A stretch of DNA of 64,000 nt from Virgisporangium aliadipatigenens (GTDB taxonomy: Bacteria > Actinomycetota > Actinomycetes > Mycobacteriales > Micromonosporaceae). Under the pieces are notes generated by a model that saw only the letters and a list, made by a program, of their open reading frames with translations, searched no databases and was not told the origin of the DNA. Where the stretch lies: the NCBI RefSeq assembly GCF_016863615.1, contig NZ_BOPF01000025.1:62001-126000 (forward strand), read 5' to 3'. The position numbers were made by a program, and so were the translations under genes. Positions 52,400 to 63,532 of this stretch are shown one piece after another (within the stretch, counting starts at the first letter, position 1; each line of letters opens with the position of its first letter).

Positions 52400-52405
52400 T
52401 AACAT
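52400..52405 (+). promoter_or_regulatory. -10 box of a probable leaderless transcript (P450)
   Basis: TAACAT is followed after 8 bp by the ATG at 52414, and no Shine-Dalgarno sequence is present. GTTAACGGCTGTTAAC just upstream (52389-52404) forms an inverted repeat GTTAAC-n4-GTTAAC overlapping the -10, a possible operator. Confidence 0.5.
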
Positions 52406-52413
52406 CGCTTGCC

Positions 52414-53760
52414 ATGGAGATCTCCGAGCTTCCGGGGCCGCGGCGGCTGCCCCTGGTGGGAAACCTGCCGGCGCTGTTCGCCCGCGGTACGCCGCACCGC
52501 GTCTTCCAGGAGTGGGGCGCGCGGTACGGGACGACGTACCGGATGCGGATGCCGGGCCGCGACGCGGTCGTCACGTCCGAGCCCGAGATGATCGAGACGA
52601 TTCTGCGCGAACGCCCGGACTCCTTCCGCCGCTTCTCCCTCGTCAGCGACCTGATCCGGGAACTCGGCGCGCACGGCCTCTTCGACGCCGAGGGCGAGGA
52701 CTGGCGCCGGCTGCGCCGCGTGGCGACCCGTGGCCTCAGCGCCCGCTACATCCGGGCCTCCTTCGGCACGATCACGCGTGCGGCCGACCGGCTGCGCGAC
52801 CGGTGGCGCACGCAGACGAGCGTCGACGTCGTCGAGGAGATGCTGAGCTACACGCTCGAGGTGTCGGTGGGCCTCACGATGGGCCACGAGCTGCGGGACG
52901 ACGACCGGCTGCGGGGCCACCTGAAGGAGGTGTTCAACACGTTGGGGCGCCGCATCGCCAGCCCGGTCCCGTACTGGCGCTGGGTGCGCCTGCCCGCCGA
53001 CCGGCGCGCCGACGAGGCGATCGCGGCAGCCCGTTCCCTCATCACCGAGAAGTACGTCGACGCGCGGCGACGGATGCTCGACGGCGAGGAACCCGCGGAC
53101 TTCCTGACCGCCCTGGCCAAGGCGGACGTCGACGGCGAGGACCCGCTCAACCTGGACGACGTCGTCGGCAACGTCCTGACGTTGGTCGTCGCCGGCGAGG
53201 ACACCACCGCCGGCATGATCTCGTGGGTGCTGCACTGTCTCGCGGCCCATCCACAGGCGCAGGAACGCATCCGCGCCGAGGCGACCGCGCCGATCACCGC
53301 ACCGTCGGCCCTGGCCGCCCTGCGCTACACCGAGGCGGTCGTGCACGAGACGATGCGGCTGTACCCGCCGACGCCCTACTTCCCGTTCGAACCCGTCGCC
53401 GACACCACGATCGCCGGCCTGCGCATCCCGCGCGGCACCCCGCTCTGGATCATGATGACGCACGGCGCCGACAAGGATCGCGAGTTCCGCCCCGAACGGT
53501 GGCTCGACGGCAACCCGATGGAGGGCAGGCAGCCGTACCTGCCGTTCGGGAGCGGGCCGCGGTTCTGCCCGGGGCGCAGCCTCGCGCTCATGGAGGCGAC
53601 CCTGATGGCCGCGACGCTGTGCCGGGCGTTCGTCGTCGAACCGGATCCGTCCGCCGGCCCGGTCGGCGAGAAGGTCACCTTCGCGGTGTTCCCGACGAAC
53701 CTGCGCCTGCGGCTGTCACCGGTCAAGCGCGCGGTCGAGGATCCCGCGCTCCGGGCGTGA
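52414..53760 (+). CDS. Cytochrome P450
   Basis: A 448-residue P450. The I-helix reads VVAGEDTTAG, the K-helix ExxR is ETMR in VVHETMRLYPPTPYFPF, and the heme loop PFGSGPRFCPGRSLAL places the axial cysteine at residue 385. The presence of ELPGPRRLPLVGN at the start and the class-E-like AGEDTT/FGSGPRFCPG resemble CYP102/CYP4-like long-chain hydroxylases rather than macrolide P450s. No redox partner is nearby. It is a single-gene unit behind a leaderless promoter, with the palindrome overlapping its -10. Confidence 0.92.
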   Translation: MEISELPGPRRLPLVGNLPALFARGTPHRVFQEWGARYGTTYRMRMPGRDAVVTSEPEMIETILRERPDSFRRFSLVSDLIRELGAHGLFDAEGEDWRRLRRVATRGLSARYIRASFGTITRAADRLRDRWRTQTSVDVVEEMLSYTLEVSVGLTMGHELRDDDRLRGHLKEVFNTLGRRIASPVPYWRWVRLPADRRADEAIAAARSLITEKYVDARRRMLDGEEPADFLTALAKADVDGEDPLNLDDVVGNVLTLVVAGEDTTAGMISWVLHCLAAHPQAQERIRAEATAPITAPSALAALRYTEAVVHETMRLYPPTPYFPFEPVADTTIAGLRIPRGTPLWIMMTHGADKDREFRPERWLDGNPMEGRQPYLPFGSGPRFCPGRSLALMEATLMAATLCRAFVVEPDPSAGPVGEKVTFAVFPTNLRLRLSPVKRAVEDPALRA

Positions 53761-53772
53761 GGTCGCGTCCGG

Positions 53773-54318
53773 TCAGCCCTTGCCGAAAGCCTTGTCCTGG
53801 CATTCATCCACCTTTTTCATCTCGTTCTCCGGCGGGAGGCTTTTGAACGCCAGGAAGCCGTCGTTCTCCCACGCGTCGATGCCCTGCGCGCGGATGCAGG
53901 TGACCCAGGCGTGCAGCTTGTCGGCGTACTGCGGGTCGGTGCGCTTCGCGCGTTCCCAGACCTGTTCGGGCTTCTTGCTGCCGCAGGCCGCCTCGGCCGC
54001 CGCCGACAGTTCCTCGTCGCGCGGGTCGGGCAGCGCCGGCCGGGGCGCCGCGCCGCTGCTGCCGCCGCCGTTGGCCGCGTCGCCGCCCGCCTTCGTGTAG
54101 CCGTGGTCGGCGAGGCACTTCAGGTACACGTCCCAGAGGCGTTCCTCCTCCTCGGGCGAGGTGTCGGTGCGGATCAGCGGGCGTTCGGCGGCCGCCGGCG
54201 AGGGGCTCGCCGCCGTCGCCGGGTCGCTCGCCAGCGTCGCCACCTCGGGCTTCTCGGGGGCCTTTTCGCAGCCCGCGAGCAGCCCCAGGGCGAGGATCAG
54301 GGTCGCCGTCCGTCTCAT
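53773..54318 (-). CDS. Cysteine-patterned lipoprotein, family unrecognised
   Basis: A 181-residue lipoprotein with lipobox LLAGC (Cys17) and a Pro/Ala spacer. Four further cysteines are evenly placed: Cys68 (YLKCLADHGY), Cys112 (AACGSKK), Cys141 (VTCIRAQGI) and Cys173 (DECQDKAFG). Disulfide pairs 68-112 and 141-173 are plausible. It is the last gene of the ABC efflux operon, 22 bp after the permease. The CxxxxG wording recurs in the sensor domain of the neighbouring histidine kinase. Confidence 0.8.
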   Translation of the reverse strand: MRRTATLILALGLLAGCEKAPEKPEVATLASDPATAASPSPAAAERPLIRTDTSPEEEERLWDVYLKCLADHGYTKAGGDAANGGGSSGAAPRPALPDPRDEELSAAAEAACGSKKPEQVWERAKRTDPQYADKLHAWVTCIRAQGIDAWENDGFLAFKSLPPENEMKKVDECQDKAFGKG

Positions 54319-54340
54319 GTCATCTCTCCTCGGTCGAACG

Positions 54341-55546
54341 TTACGAGCCGGCCAGCGCGGCCGTCGGGGTCATGCGGGCGGCGCGCACCGACGGGTACAC
54401 CCCGGCGATCACGCCCACGAGTACGGCTCCGCCGAGCGCGGCCGGGATCGCGCCGCCCGGCACCACCACCGGCCACCCGTGCGCGATCGCGTAGCCGGCC
54501 GTCCCGAGCAGCCCGAGGACGGTTCCGGCCAGGCCGCCGAGCAGCGACAGCAGCACCGACTCGGTGAGGAACTGGCCGCGGATCTGCCCCCGGTTGGCGC
54601 CCAGTGCCCGGCGCAGCCCGATCTCGGAACGCCGTTCGAGCACGGAGATCACCATCGTGTTGGCGACGCCGATGCCGCCCACGAGCAGGGCCACGAGCGC
54701 CAGCCCCACGAAGAGCGCCGCGAACGTGTTCTGGGTGGCGCGCTTGGCGGCCAACGCGTCGGACGGGCGGGTCACCAGCACCTGGCTCGGCTGCCCGGGG
54801 TGGACGGTGGCCGGCAGCACCGCCCGCACGGCCTCGATCGCCGGTTCGTGCGCGCGCACGTAGATGGTGGTCGGGTGGCCGTCGAAGCCGAGTTCGGCCC
54901 GCGCGGAGTCCCAACCGACCAGCACCGCCCGGTCCACGTCGGGGGAGAGCGGCGTGGGCGAAAGGATCCCGATGACGCTGAACCAGGCGTTCGCGATCAG
55001 CACCTGCGGCGGCGGACCGTCGGCCGGCACGGTGGGGAAGCCGAGCCGCGTGGCGGCCACCGCGCCGAGCACCACGGTCGGGAAGGACGCACCCGCCCGG
55101 TCCAGGAACCGCCCCGAGCGCACCCGGGCGTCGAGCACGTCGAGCAGGTCCAGTTCGCTCGCCAGCACGCTCAGCCCGGAGCCGTCCTTCGGATCCAACA
55201 GGTCGGAACGGCGGACCACCGTGTGCGTGTTCGCCACGGCCGTCGCGGCGGTCACCGGCCCGATGCGGCGCACCATCGCCACGGCCTCCCGCGGGAAACG
55301 CGGCGTCTCGTCGCGCTCCGGTGCGGGCACGGCCTGCAGCAGGTTGGTGCCCAGGGCGGACAGTTCGTCCATGAGGGCCCGCTCGCTGGAGGCGGGGATG
55401 CCGGTCACCATGATCATTGTCGCGATGCCGATCGAGATGCCGAGCGCGGAGAGCGCGGCGCGCACGCGGCGGGTGCGCAGGCCGATCGTGCCCAGCGACA
55501 GCAGGTCGAACGGCCGCAGCCGGACCGGCCGGATGTCGGGTCTCAT
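54341..55546 (-). CDS. MacB/FtsX-type ABC transporter permease
   Basis: A 401-residue permease with one N-terminal helix, a large extracytoplasmic MacB-like domain ([22 protein letters not shown]) and three C-terminal helices in the FtsX arrangement ([34 protein letters not shown]). Such permeases drive mechanotransmission across the envelope rather than carrying substrate through a channel. It overlaps the ATPase gene by 4 bp. Confidence 0.9.
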   Translation of the reverse strand: MRPDIRPVRLRPFDLLSLGTIGLRTRRVRAALSALGISIGIATMIMVTGIPASSERALMDELSALGTNLLQAVPAPERDETPRFPREAVAMVRRIGPVTAATAVANTHTVVRRSDLLDPKDGSGLSVLASELDLLDVLDARVRSGRFLDRAGASFPTVVLGAVAATRLGFPTVPADGPPPQVLIANAWFSVIGILSPTPLSPDVDRAVLVGWDSARAELGFDGHPTTIYVRAHEPAIEAVRAVLPATVHPGQPSQVLVTRPSDALAAKRATQNTFAALFVGLALVALLVGGIGVANTMVISVLERRSEIGLRRALGANRGQIRGQFLTESVLLSLLGGLAGTVLGLLGTAGYAIAHGWPVVVPGGAIPAALGGAVLVGVIAGVYPSVRAARMTPTAALAGS

Positions 55547-56238
55547 AGCGCGTTCATCACCACCGTGTCGGCGGTGCTGTCGGCGACCACGCGGCCGTCG
55601 CGCATCTCCACGCGGCGGGGCAGCGCGGCGGCGATGTCGCGGTCGTGGGTGATCACGGCGATCGTGGTGCCCTCCCGGTTCAGCCGCACGAGCAGGTCCA
55701 GGACGGCGCGGCCGTTCGCCGTGTCGAGCGCGCCGGTGGGCTCGTCGGCGAGGACCAGCGCCGGTTCGTTGACCAGGGCGCGCGCGATGGCGACCCGCTG
55801 TCGTTCGCCGCCGGACAGTTCGTGCGGCCGGTGGGTGATGCGGTGGGCCAGGCCGACGCGGTCCAGTGCGGCCGCCGCCATCGGGGCACGACGCCGTCTC
55901 GGGACACCGGCGTACAGCAGGCCGGTGGCCACGTTCTCCAGGGCGCTCAGCCCGTCGGTCAGGTGGAAGCGCTGGAAGACGAAGCCGAGCCAGCGGCCGC
56001 GCAGCGCCGAGAGCCGGCGGTCCGACAGCGCCGCGACGTCGTGGCCGGCGATCTCGACCGTGCCGGACGTCGGGCGGTCCAGGGTGCCCATGACGTTCAA
56101 CAGCGTGCTCTTGCCGGAGCCGGACGGGCCGACGATCGCGATCAGCTCGCCCTCGGCGATGGCCAGGGAGACGCCGTCGAGGGCGGTGACGCCACCCGGG
56201 TAGACCATGCTGGCCCCACGCACCGACACCACTGTCAT
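55543..56238 (-). CDS. MacB/LolD-type ABC transporter ATP-binding protein
   Basis: A 231-residue ATPase with Walker [10 protein letters not shown], signature [15 protein letters not shown], Walker [14 protein letters not shown] and H-loop ITHDRDIA. The [10 protein letters not shown] wording is that of the LolD/MacB group. The ATG at 56238 overlaps the adaptor stop by 4 bp. It works with the FtsX-type permease. Confidence 0.93.
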   Translation of the reverse strand: MTVVSVRGASMVYPGGVTALDGVSLAIAEGELIAIVGPSGSGKSTLLNVMGTLDRPTSGTVEIAGHDVAALSDRRLSALRGRWLGFVFQRFHLTDGLSALENVATGLLYAGVPRRRRAPMAAAALDRVGLAHRITHRPHELSGGERQRVAIARALVNEPALVLADEPTGALDTANGRAVLDLLVRLNREGTTIAVITHDRDIAAALPRRVEMRDGRVVADSTADTVVMNAL

Positions 56239-57404
56239 GAGGTCGTCACCACCTTCAGGCCCGCGACGACGCCGGTGCCCTCGATCTCGACCAGGCCCCG
56301 GGAGAAGAGGCCGGTCCGCACGCCGATCAGGCGGCCGTCCTCCAGTTGCACGGCGTAGCCGCCCTCGCTGAGCGCCAGCAACGCGTTGACCGGCACCGCC
56401 AGAACGCCCTTGCGCGTCTCGCCCGCCACCTCGACCGTCACGTCGGCGCCGTCGAGGTGCCCGGCCGCACCGGGGTCGTCCAGCGCGACCGTCACAGCGA
56501 CCGTCTGCGGCCCGGTGCCCCCGGCCTCGTTCTGCTGGGCGACGGTCGCGATCGCGCTCACCTTGCCCGCCGCGGTGGCCCCGTCCGGCAGCCGGACGCT
56601 CGTCGCGTCGCCCTCGCGCAGCGCGTCGACCTCGGCCGGCGGCGCCTGCACGGTCACCACCTTCGTCGTCGAGGTGACCGACATGAGCGTGCCCGTCGCG
56701 GCGTCCCCGACGAGCGCGCTCACGCTGTCGACGCGCACCGGGCCGGGCAGCACCGCCAGGTCGCCGACGTCGAGGCGGCCGTCGTCCGGGAGGCCGCGGT
56801 CGCGCTGCCACTTCTTGACGGCGTTGATCAGGGCGGCGGTGTAGGCGCCCTCGCCGGCCTTGACGGTGACGCTCGTCGCGCCGGGCGGGGTGGCCGGTGC
56901 ACCGCTCGCGCCGGGGTTCGGCGGCGGCGCCTCCTGGGTGACCCGCTCGCCGGCCTTCGGCTGGGTGCCGATCGGGTAGCCGAGCGCCTTCAGGTTCTCG
57001 GCGACCATCGCCACGTCGCGGCCGACCGTGCCGCGGGCCGCCAGCGGGCGATAGAGCGGTGGGCTGCCGGTGAACAGCGGGACGGCCTCGTCGTTCAGAC
57101 GGTAGAGCACCTCGCCGCGGGCCACGGAGGTGCCGGGCTGCGGAAGCCAGGTGACGACGCCCTCGCGGCCGCTCTTCACCGGCCGGGGCGTGCCGAAGCC
57201 GAGCGACCCCCGCAGTGTGCGGCTGGTCGACAGGTCCTGCCGGGTCACCGCGACCGTCTTGACGTTCTGCTGCGGGCGGGCGGTGCCGTCGTCGGCGTCC
57301 ACGTCGCGCGCCCACACCGTCGCGCCGACCGCGGCCGCGGCGACCCCGACGACGACCGCGGAGGCGATCAGGACACGCCTGTGCTTCAAGGGCATGGCGG
57401 ACAT
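56235..57404 (-). CDS. Efflux adaptor (HlyD-like) with peptidoglycan-binding insertion
   Basis: A 389-residue single-pass protein with an N-terminal transmembrane helix, a barrel-sandwich region ([28 protein letters not shown]), a peptidoglycan-binding-like unit ([12 protein letters not shown] ... [27 protein letters not shown]) replacing the coiled coil, and a C-terminal beta domain. Actinobacterial MacB-like systems use this adaptor to reach through the cell wall. The ATG at 57404 is preferred; in-frame starts at 57416 and 57395 exist. It is the first gene of the efflux operon and divergent from the two-component pair. Confidence 0.85.
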   Translation of the reverse strand: MSAMPLKHRRVLIASAVVVGVAAAAVGATVWARDVDADDGTARPQQNVKTVAVTRQDLSTSRTLRGSLGFGTPRPVKSGREGVVTWLPQPGTSVARGEVLYRLNDEAVPLFTGSPPLYRPLAARGTVGRDVAMVAENLKALGYPIGTQPKAGERVTQEAPPPNPGASGAPATPPGATSVTVKAGEGAYTAALINAVKKWQRDRGLPDDGRLDVGDLAVLPGPVRVDSVSALVGDAATGTLMSVTSTTKVVTVQAPPAEVDALREGDATSVRLPDGATAAGKVSAIATVAQQNEAGGTGPQTVAVTVALDDPGAAGHLDGADVTVEVAGETRKGVLAVPVNALLALSEGGYAVQLEDGRLIGVRTGLFSRGLVEIEGTGVVAGLKVVTTS

Positions 57405-57481
57405 GGTCGACGCCAACTTTCAGGAACTTGTCAGGTTCGGCCGTGGTCTTCTCCATACGGCTGTGAGCAGCGACAACGCCC

Positions 57482-57487
57482 TATAGT
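57482..57487 (+). promoter_or_regulatory. -10 box of a probable leaderless transcript (response regulator)
   Basis: TATAGT is followed after 6 bp by the GTG at 57494. It lies in the 89-bp divergent gap between efflux adaptor and response regulator, so the same regulator probably acts on both promoters. Confidence 0.6.
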
Positions 57488-57493
57488 CGACCG

Positions 57494-58186
57494 GTGCCCG
57501 CACACGTGCTCGTCGCCGAGGACGACCGCAAGCACGCCGAGATCCTGCGCCGCTACCTGGAGGCCGACGGCTACCGCGCCACGGTGGCCCACGACGGGCC
57601 CACCGCGCTCGACCGGGCCCGGCGGCTGCGGCCGGACCTGGTGCTGCTCGACGTCATGATGCCCGGCCTTGACGGGCTCGACCTGTGCCGCATCCTGCGC
57701 GCCGAGTCGAACGTGCCGGTGCTCATGCTCACCGCGCGCTCCGGCGAGGAGGACCTGCTGCTCGGGCTCGACCGCGGCGCCGACGACTACGTCACCAAGC
57801 CGTACAGCCCGCGGGAACTGCTCGCCCGCATCCGCACACTGCTGCGCCGGGCCTCTCCCGCCGCCCCCGCGGCCGATGTGCTCCTGCGCGTCGGGGCCGT
57901 CGTCGTCGACCCGGAACGGCACACCGTCACCGTGTCGGGGCGGTTGATCGAGTGCACGCCGGCCGAGTTCGCCATCCTGGCGGCGATGGCCGGCCAGCCC
58001 GACCGGGTGTTCACCCGCGCGCAGCTGCTGCAGCAGACCAGCGGCTACGACCGGGACTCCACCGACCGCACCGTCGACACCCACGTGATGAACCTGCGCC
58101 GCAAGATCGAGCCGAACCCGCGCCGCCCCGCGCACCTGCTCACCGTCTACGGCATGGGCTACAAGCTGGTCGACGGGACGCGCTGA
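57494..58186 (+). CDS. OmpR/PhoB-family response regulator
   Basis: A 230-residue regulator. The receiver has the acidic pair in VAEDDRKH, phosphorylation site Asp53 (LLLDVMMPG) and DDYVTKPYSPREL, followed by a winged-helix domain (VFTRAQLLQQTSGYDRDSTDRTVDTHVMNLRRKI). It is encoded together with a sensor kinase and divergent from the MacB-like system, which it probably controls. Confidence 0.95.
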   Translation: MPAHVLVAEDDRKHAEILRRYLEADGYRATVAHDGPTALDRARRLRPDLVLLDVMMPGLDGLDLCRILRAESNVPVLMLTARSGEEDLLLGLDRGADDYVTKPYSPRELLARIRTLLRRASPAAPAADVLLRVGAVVVDPERHTVTVSGRLIECTPAEFAILAAMAGQPDRVFTRAQLLQQTSGYDRDSTDRTVDTHVMNLRRKIEPNPRRPAHLLTVYGMGYKLVDGTR

Positions 58187-60027
58187 TGGGCAGGGTCCCG
58201 CTGCGCCGCAGCCTGCTGACGCGACTGCTCGCCACGTCGATGCTCATCGCGGTGTGCGCGATCGCCGCGACGGCCTGGCTGACCGTGCAGCTCACCACGC
58301 GCGCCGTGACCCGGGAGCAGAGCCGCAACCTCTCCGCCGACACCGACGTGTACGACGCCCTCATCGGCTACGCCGCCACCCACCGCACCTGGGACGGCGT
58401 GGACGTCACCGTGCGGCGGCTCGCCGAGCTGACCGGACGCCGGATCGTGCTCACCACCCCGGAACGCCGTCCGCTCACCGGGGCGTCGGACGGGGCGCCG
58501 GGGGCTTCCGCCGTTCCCACGGCGAACGTGGATCCGCTCTACCTGGACGCGGGACTCTCCCGTGACCTCGGCGGACGCATCGATCCGCGGGCCGTCGGAC
58601 CGTACCTGCTGCCCGCGGCGGAACGCGCCACGCTCCGCGCGACCGCCGACGCGCAGGTCGCCTGCCTGCGCCTGCAGGGCGCACAGGCCAAGGTCGAGGA
58701 GACGCCCAGCGGCCGGCCGGTGGTGCGCATGCTCAGCGCCGACGTGGACGGCGCCGCCTACGCGCGCTGCCCCGCGAAGCTGCTCACCCCCACCGCCACG
58801 GAACGGCCGGCGCTCGAGGCGCTCACCGCCGTCGTGCGCGACTGCCTCGGCGAACGCGGCGCCGGGATCACCGTGACGCCCGTCTTCACCCTGGACTACG
58901 GCGCCGCCGCGCCCTCCCCGCCGGAGCCGGCCGCCCCGGACGGCGCGGTGCGGGCCCAACCGTCGGCGGCCGTCGACGACCGCCCCCGGCCCGCGCCCGA
59001 CGAGGAGTTCGCACGCTTCGCCCGGCAGTGCCTGGAGGACGGCCGGCGCGAGCAGCTGCGGCCGTTCGTGGCGCCGCCGGCGCTGATCTTCGTCACCGGG
59101 CCGGCCGCCGCCGCGCAGCCGGCCGTCACGCTCTCGCCGGCCAACACGCTGCGCATCGCCGGCACCACCGGCGTCATTCTCGTGCTGGCGTTCCTCGCGA
59201 CGGTGCTGGTCGGCGTGCGCCTGGTCCGGCCGCTGCGCCTGCTCACCGACGCGGCGAGCCTGCCCCTCGACCGGCAGGAACCGGTCCCCGTCACCACCCG
59301 CGACGAGATCGGTCGGCTGGCGGCGGCGTTCAACGACCTCTCCGCGCGCCGCCGCGACTCCGAGCGCCAGCGCACCGCCATGGTCAGCGACATCGCGCAC
59401 GAGCTGCGCACCCCGCTCACGAACATCCGCAGCTGGCTGGAGGCCGCGCGGGACGGCGTCACCGCGGTCGACCCGCAGGTGCTCGACCTGCTCGTGGAGG
59501 AGTCGGTGCTGCTCCACCACGTCGTCGACGACCTGCGCGACCTCGCCGCCGCCGACGCGGGAAAGCTGCGGGTGCACCCCGAACCGACGTTCGTGCGGGA
59601 CGCGGTGACGCAGGTGCTCGACGCCCATCGCGGCGCCGCCGAGGCCGCCGGCGTGGCCCTGCTGGTGGACCCCGAGGCCGCCGACCCGGAGGCGATCGTC
59701 GACCCGGTGCGGCTGCGTCAGCTCGTCGGCAACCTCGTGTCGAACGCCGTCCGGCACACGCCCGCCGGCGGTTCCGTCACGGTGCGCATCGCCCTGCGCG
59801 ACGGCCGGCTGATCATCGACGTGTGCGACACCGGCGGCGGCATCGCTGCCGAGGACCTGCCGAGGGTGTTCGAACGCTTCTGGCGCGCCGACACCTCGCG
59901 CAGCCGGGAGACGGGCGGAAGCGGCCTGGGCCTGTCGATCGCCCGCCAGATCGCGAGAGCCCACGCCGGCGACCTGACGGTGACGAGCGAGCCGGGTGTC
60001 GGCACCGTGTTCACCGTCGACATCGCT

Positions 60028-60036
<9 letters not shown>
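58186..60036 (+). CDS. Sensor histidine kinase with large cysteine-containing extracytoplasmic domain
   Basis: A 616-residue kinase: transmembrane helix 1 (about 13-36), an extracytoplasmic domain (about 37-320), transmembrane helix 2 (about 323-345), HAMP, HisKA with phosphorylated His405 (SDIAHELRTPLTNIRSW) and a HATPase domain (NLVSNAVRHTPAGG). The sensor region contains Cys160 (ACLRLQG), Cys195 (ARCPAK), Cys220 (RDCLGERG) and Cys282 (RQCLEDG). The sensor is much longer than in simple kinases. It is coupled to the regulator (TGATG). Its stop lies in a terminator stem. Confidence 0.93.
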
Positions 60037-61588
<1,552 letters not shown>

Positions 61589-61592
61589 TCAC

Positions 61593-61598
61593 TAGCCT
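61593..61598 (+). promoter_or_regulatory. -10 box of a probable leaderless transcript (lasso cyclase)
   Basis: TAGCCT is followed after 7 bp by the GTG at 61606. The 98-bp gap to the monooxygenase also contains one near-copy of the recurrent palindrome (GTCCATTGTGGAC at 61523-61535). Confidence 0.5.
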
Positions 61599-61605
61599 TA
61601 CCGCA

Positions 61606-63324
61606 GTGACGTTCTGTGGTGAGGTGCGGCTCGACGGGCGGCCCGCGTCGGCGGAACTGGCGGCCGCCATGCTCGCCGCCTCGGTGGTGCCTGCCGCCGA
61701 CCGGGCGGTGCACCGGGACGGCCCCGTCGCGATCGCCGGCGGGAATCCGGCGGTCGACGGCTGGATGCCCGCGCGTGCGACGCTTCGCGCCGAGGGGGCG
61801 GCCTGCCTCGACGGGCTGCTCGGCGACTGGGTCACCGCCGTGTGGGACCCGGTCGACGGGTGCCTCACGCTGGCCCGCGCGCCGCTGGGCACGCACCGGA
61901 TCCTCGTGCACCGCACGCCGGAGCGGATCCTGTTCGGCACCGAGATGGGGCAGCTGCGCGCCGCCGGCGTGCCCATGCACGTCGACGAGGTGGTGCTCGC
62001 GGAGGCGCTCGCGCGGGCGCCGACAACGATCGACGAGACGCTCGTGCGCGGCGTGCGCCGGCTGCCGGCCGGCGAGCTGCTGGAGATCCGGCCCGGCCCC
62101 GGAACGGTCGCGCAGCGGGCGTTCTCGTCGCTGCGCGGCATCGTGCCGCCGCTGCACGGCCCCGATCTCGACGCCGCCGCGCGCGCCGTGCGGGCCGCGC
62201 TGACGGCGGCGGTCGACGCGGCCGTTCCGGACGAGGGGGTCGGGGTGCAGCTCTCCGGCGGGGTCGACTCCAGCGCGGTGCTCGGCGTGGCCTGCCGGAT
62301 GCCGCACCGCTCGGTCCGGGTGCAGCCGATCAGCATGGTCTTTCCGGGGCGCGCGTGCGACGAGACGCCGTTCATCGAGGCGGTCGAACGCCACCTCGGC
62401 GTGCGTTCCCTGCGCCTGACACCCGAGCCGTACGACTGGGACCACTGGCGCGCATGGGCCGCCCGGGCGGTCGAGCTGCCGGTGCGCCCGAACGCCGCCA
62501 TGACGCACACGCTCCTGCGCACCGCCCGCGCCGAGGGGCTGCCGGTCATGCTCACCGGCGAGGGCGGCGACGACTGGTTCCACGGCAAGCGGTACCACTT
62601 CGCCGACCTGGCGCGCACCGGACGGTGGGCGACGCTGTGGCGGCAGAGCGGGACCGCCCGCACGCCGCGCGGGATGCGCACGCGGCTCGCCCTGATGTGG
62701 CACCACGGCGTGCGGCCCCGCCCCGGCGGCGCGCGGCCGACCGTCCCGTGGCTGCGCCGCGACCGCCTCGCCGGGTTGGGCCTCGACGAACGGTGGGCGC
62801 GCAGCGCGGCCGCCGACGCGTCGCGCTTCTGCTCCGCCGATCACCACGGGCGGTGGCGGCCGTCGATCCTGCGGGCGAGTGGGCCGCTGTTCGACGCGTT
62901 CCGCCTCTCCGTCGCCGCCACCGGCACCGGCTGGCGGCATCCGTTGCACGACCAGCGGGTGGTGCGCGCCGTGCTGGGCATCGCCGGCAGCACCCTGCAC
63001 GCGCCGGACCTCACCAAGCGGGTGCTGCGCGCGGCCGTCGCGGAGGTGCTGCCGCCGCCGGTGCGGGCCCGGCGGGACAAGGCCTTCTTCGACCTGGAGG
63101 TCGTGCTGGCGGTCGAGGCCGCGGGCGGTCCCGCGGTGCTGCGCGACGGGCCGCTGGTGCGCGACGGCTGGATCGACCCGGACGCGGTCGAACGCGCCTG
63201 GGGCCCGGTGTCCGCCGCCGCGCACGCCGGGCGCCGGCCGGCACCCGCCGACGATCACATCGTGCACCTGTGGGAACTGTTCGGCCTGCACACCTTCCTC
63301 GTATCCGGCGGAATCACCGGCTAG
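61606..63324 (+). CDS. Lasso-peptide macrolactam synthetase (asparagine-synthetase-like cyclase)
   Basis: A 572-residue asparagine-synthetase homologue. The synthetase domain has the PP-loop SGGVDSS (residues 217-223) and GEGGDDWFHGK. The N-terminal glutaminase domain is present as a fold but starts VTFCGEV, without Cys2, so it cannot hydrolyse glutamine like AsnB. Such proteins adenylate the ring Asp/Glu of lasso precursors and close the isopeptide bond. The next gene encodes a matching precursor. The GTG at 61606 is preferred over the upstream start at 61528 because of the promoter position and homology. Confidence 0.88.
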   Translation: MTFCGEVRLDGRPASAELAAAMLAASVVPAADRAVHRDGPVAIAGGNPAVDGWMPARATLRAEGAACLDGLLGDWVTAVWDPVDGCLTLARAPLGTHRILVHRTPERILFGTEMGQLRAAGVPMHVDEVVLAEALARAPTTIDETLVRGVRRLPAGELLEIRPGPGTVAQRAFSSLRGIVPPLHGPDLDAAARAVRAALTAAVDAAVPDEGVGVQLSGGVDSSAVLGVACRMPHRSVRVQPISMVFPGRACDETPFIEAVERHLGVRSLRLTPEPYDWDHWRAWAARAVELPVRPNAAMTHTLLRTARAEGLPVMLTGEGGDDWFHGKRYHFADLARTGRWATLWRQSGTARTPRGMRTRLALMWHHGVRPRPGGARPTVPWLRRDRLAGLGLDERWARSAAADASRFCSADHHGRWRPSILRASGPLFDAFRLSVAATGTGWRHPLHDQRVVRAVLGIAGSTLHAPDLTKRVLRAAVAEVLPPPVRARRDKAFFDLEVVLAVEAAGGPAVLRDGPLVRDGWIDPDAVERAWGPVSAAAHAGRRPAPADDHIVHLWELFGLHTFLVSGGITG

Positions 63325-63383
63325 GAACGCGGCGCCGTTATACGTTGAGATCATCTGATTCGTCGCTCTGGAGGAGATGGCCT

Positions 63384-63530
63384 GTGGGTGCCCGTTCGAC
63401 CGAGAAGAAGCCGAAGGACCGCAAGCCCTACACGCCGCCGCGCCTGGAGCGGTACGGCAATGTCGGGGTTCTCACGGCGGGCGGCGGCGCAGCCGGCACG
63501 GACTTCGGCTCCGAGATCTCCGCGCCGTAG
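63384..63530 (+). CDS. Lasso peptide precursor
   Basis: A 48-residue peptide from the GTG at 63384, behind GGAGGAGA. The leader (1-32) carries the lasso signature: Tyr16, Pro19, Leu21 and Gly25 in YTPPRLERYG, then Leu30-Thr31. Thr31 lies at position -2, the usual recognition residue. The core is GGGAAGTDFGSEISAP (33-48): Gly1 and Asp8 are right for an eight-residue macrolactam ring, leaving an eight-residue tail FGSEISAP. Glu12 could not form a standard ring. No homologue of the core is known to me. Confidence 0.85.
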   Translation: MGARSTEKKPKDRKPYTPPRLERYGNVGVLTAGGGAAGTDFGSEISAP

Positions 63531-63532
63531 GG

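Noticed and set aside
63384-63530. Reading the small gene from ATG at 63377
   Set aside because: That ATG is in another frame and gives no leader motif. The GTG with GGAGGAG upstream gives the full lasso leader.
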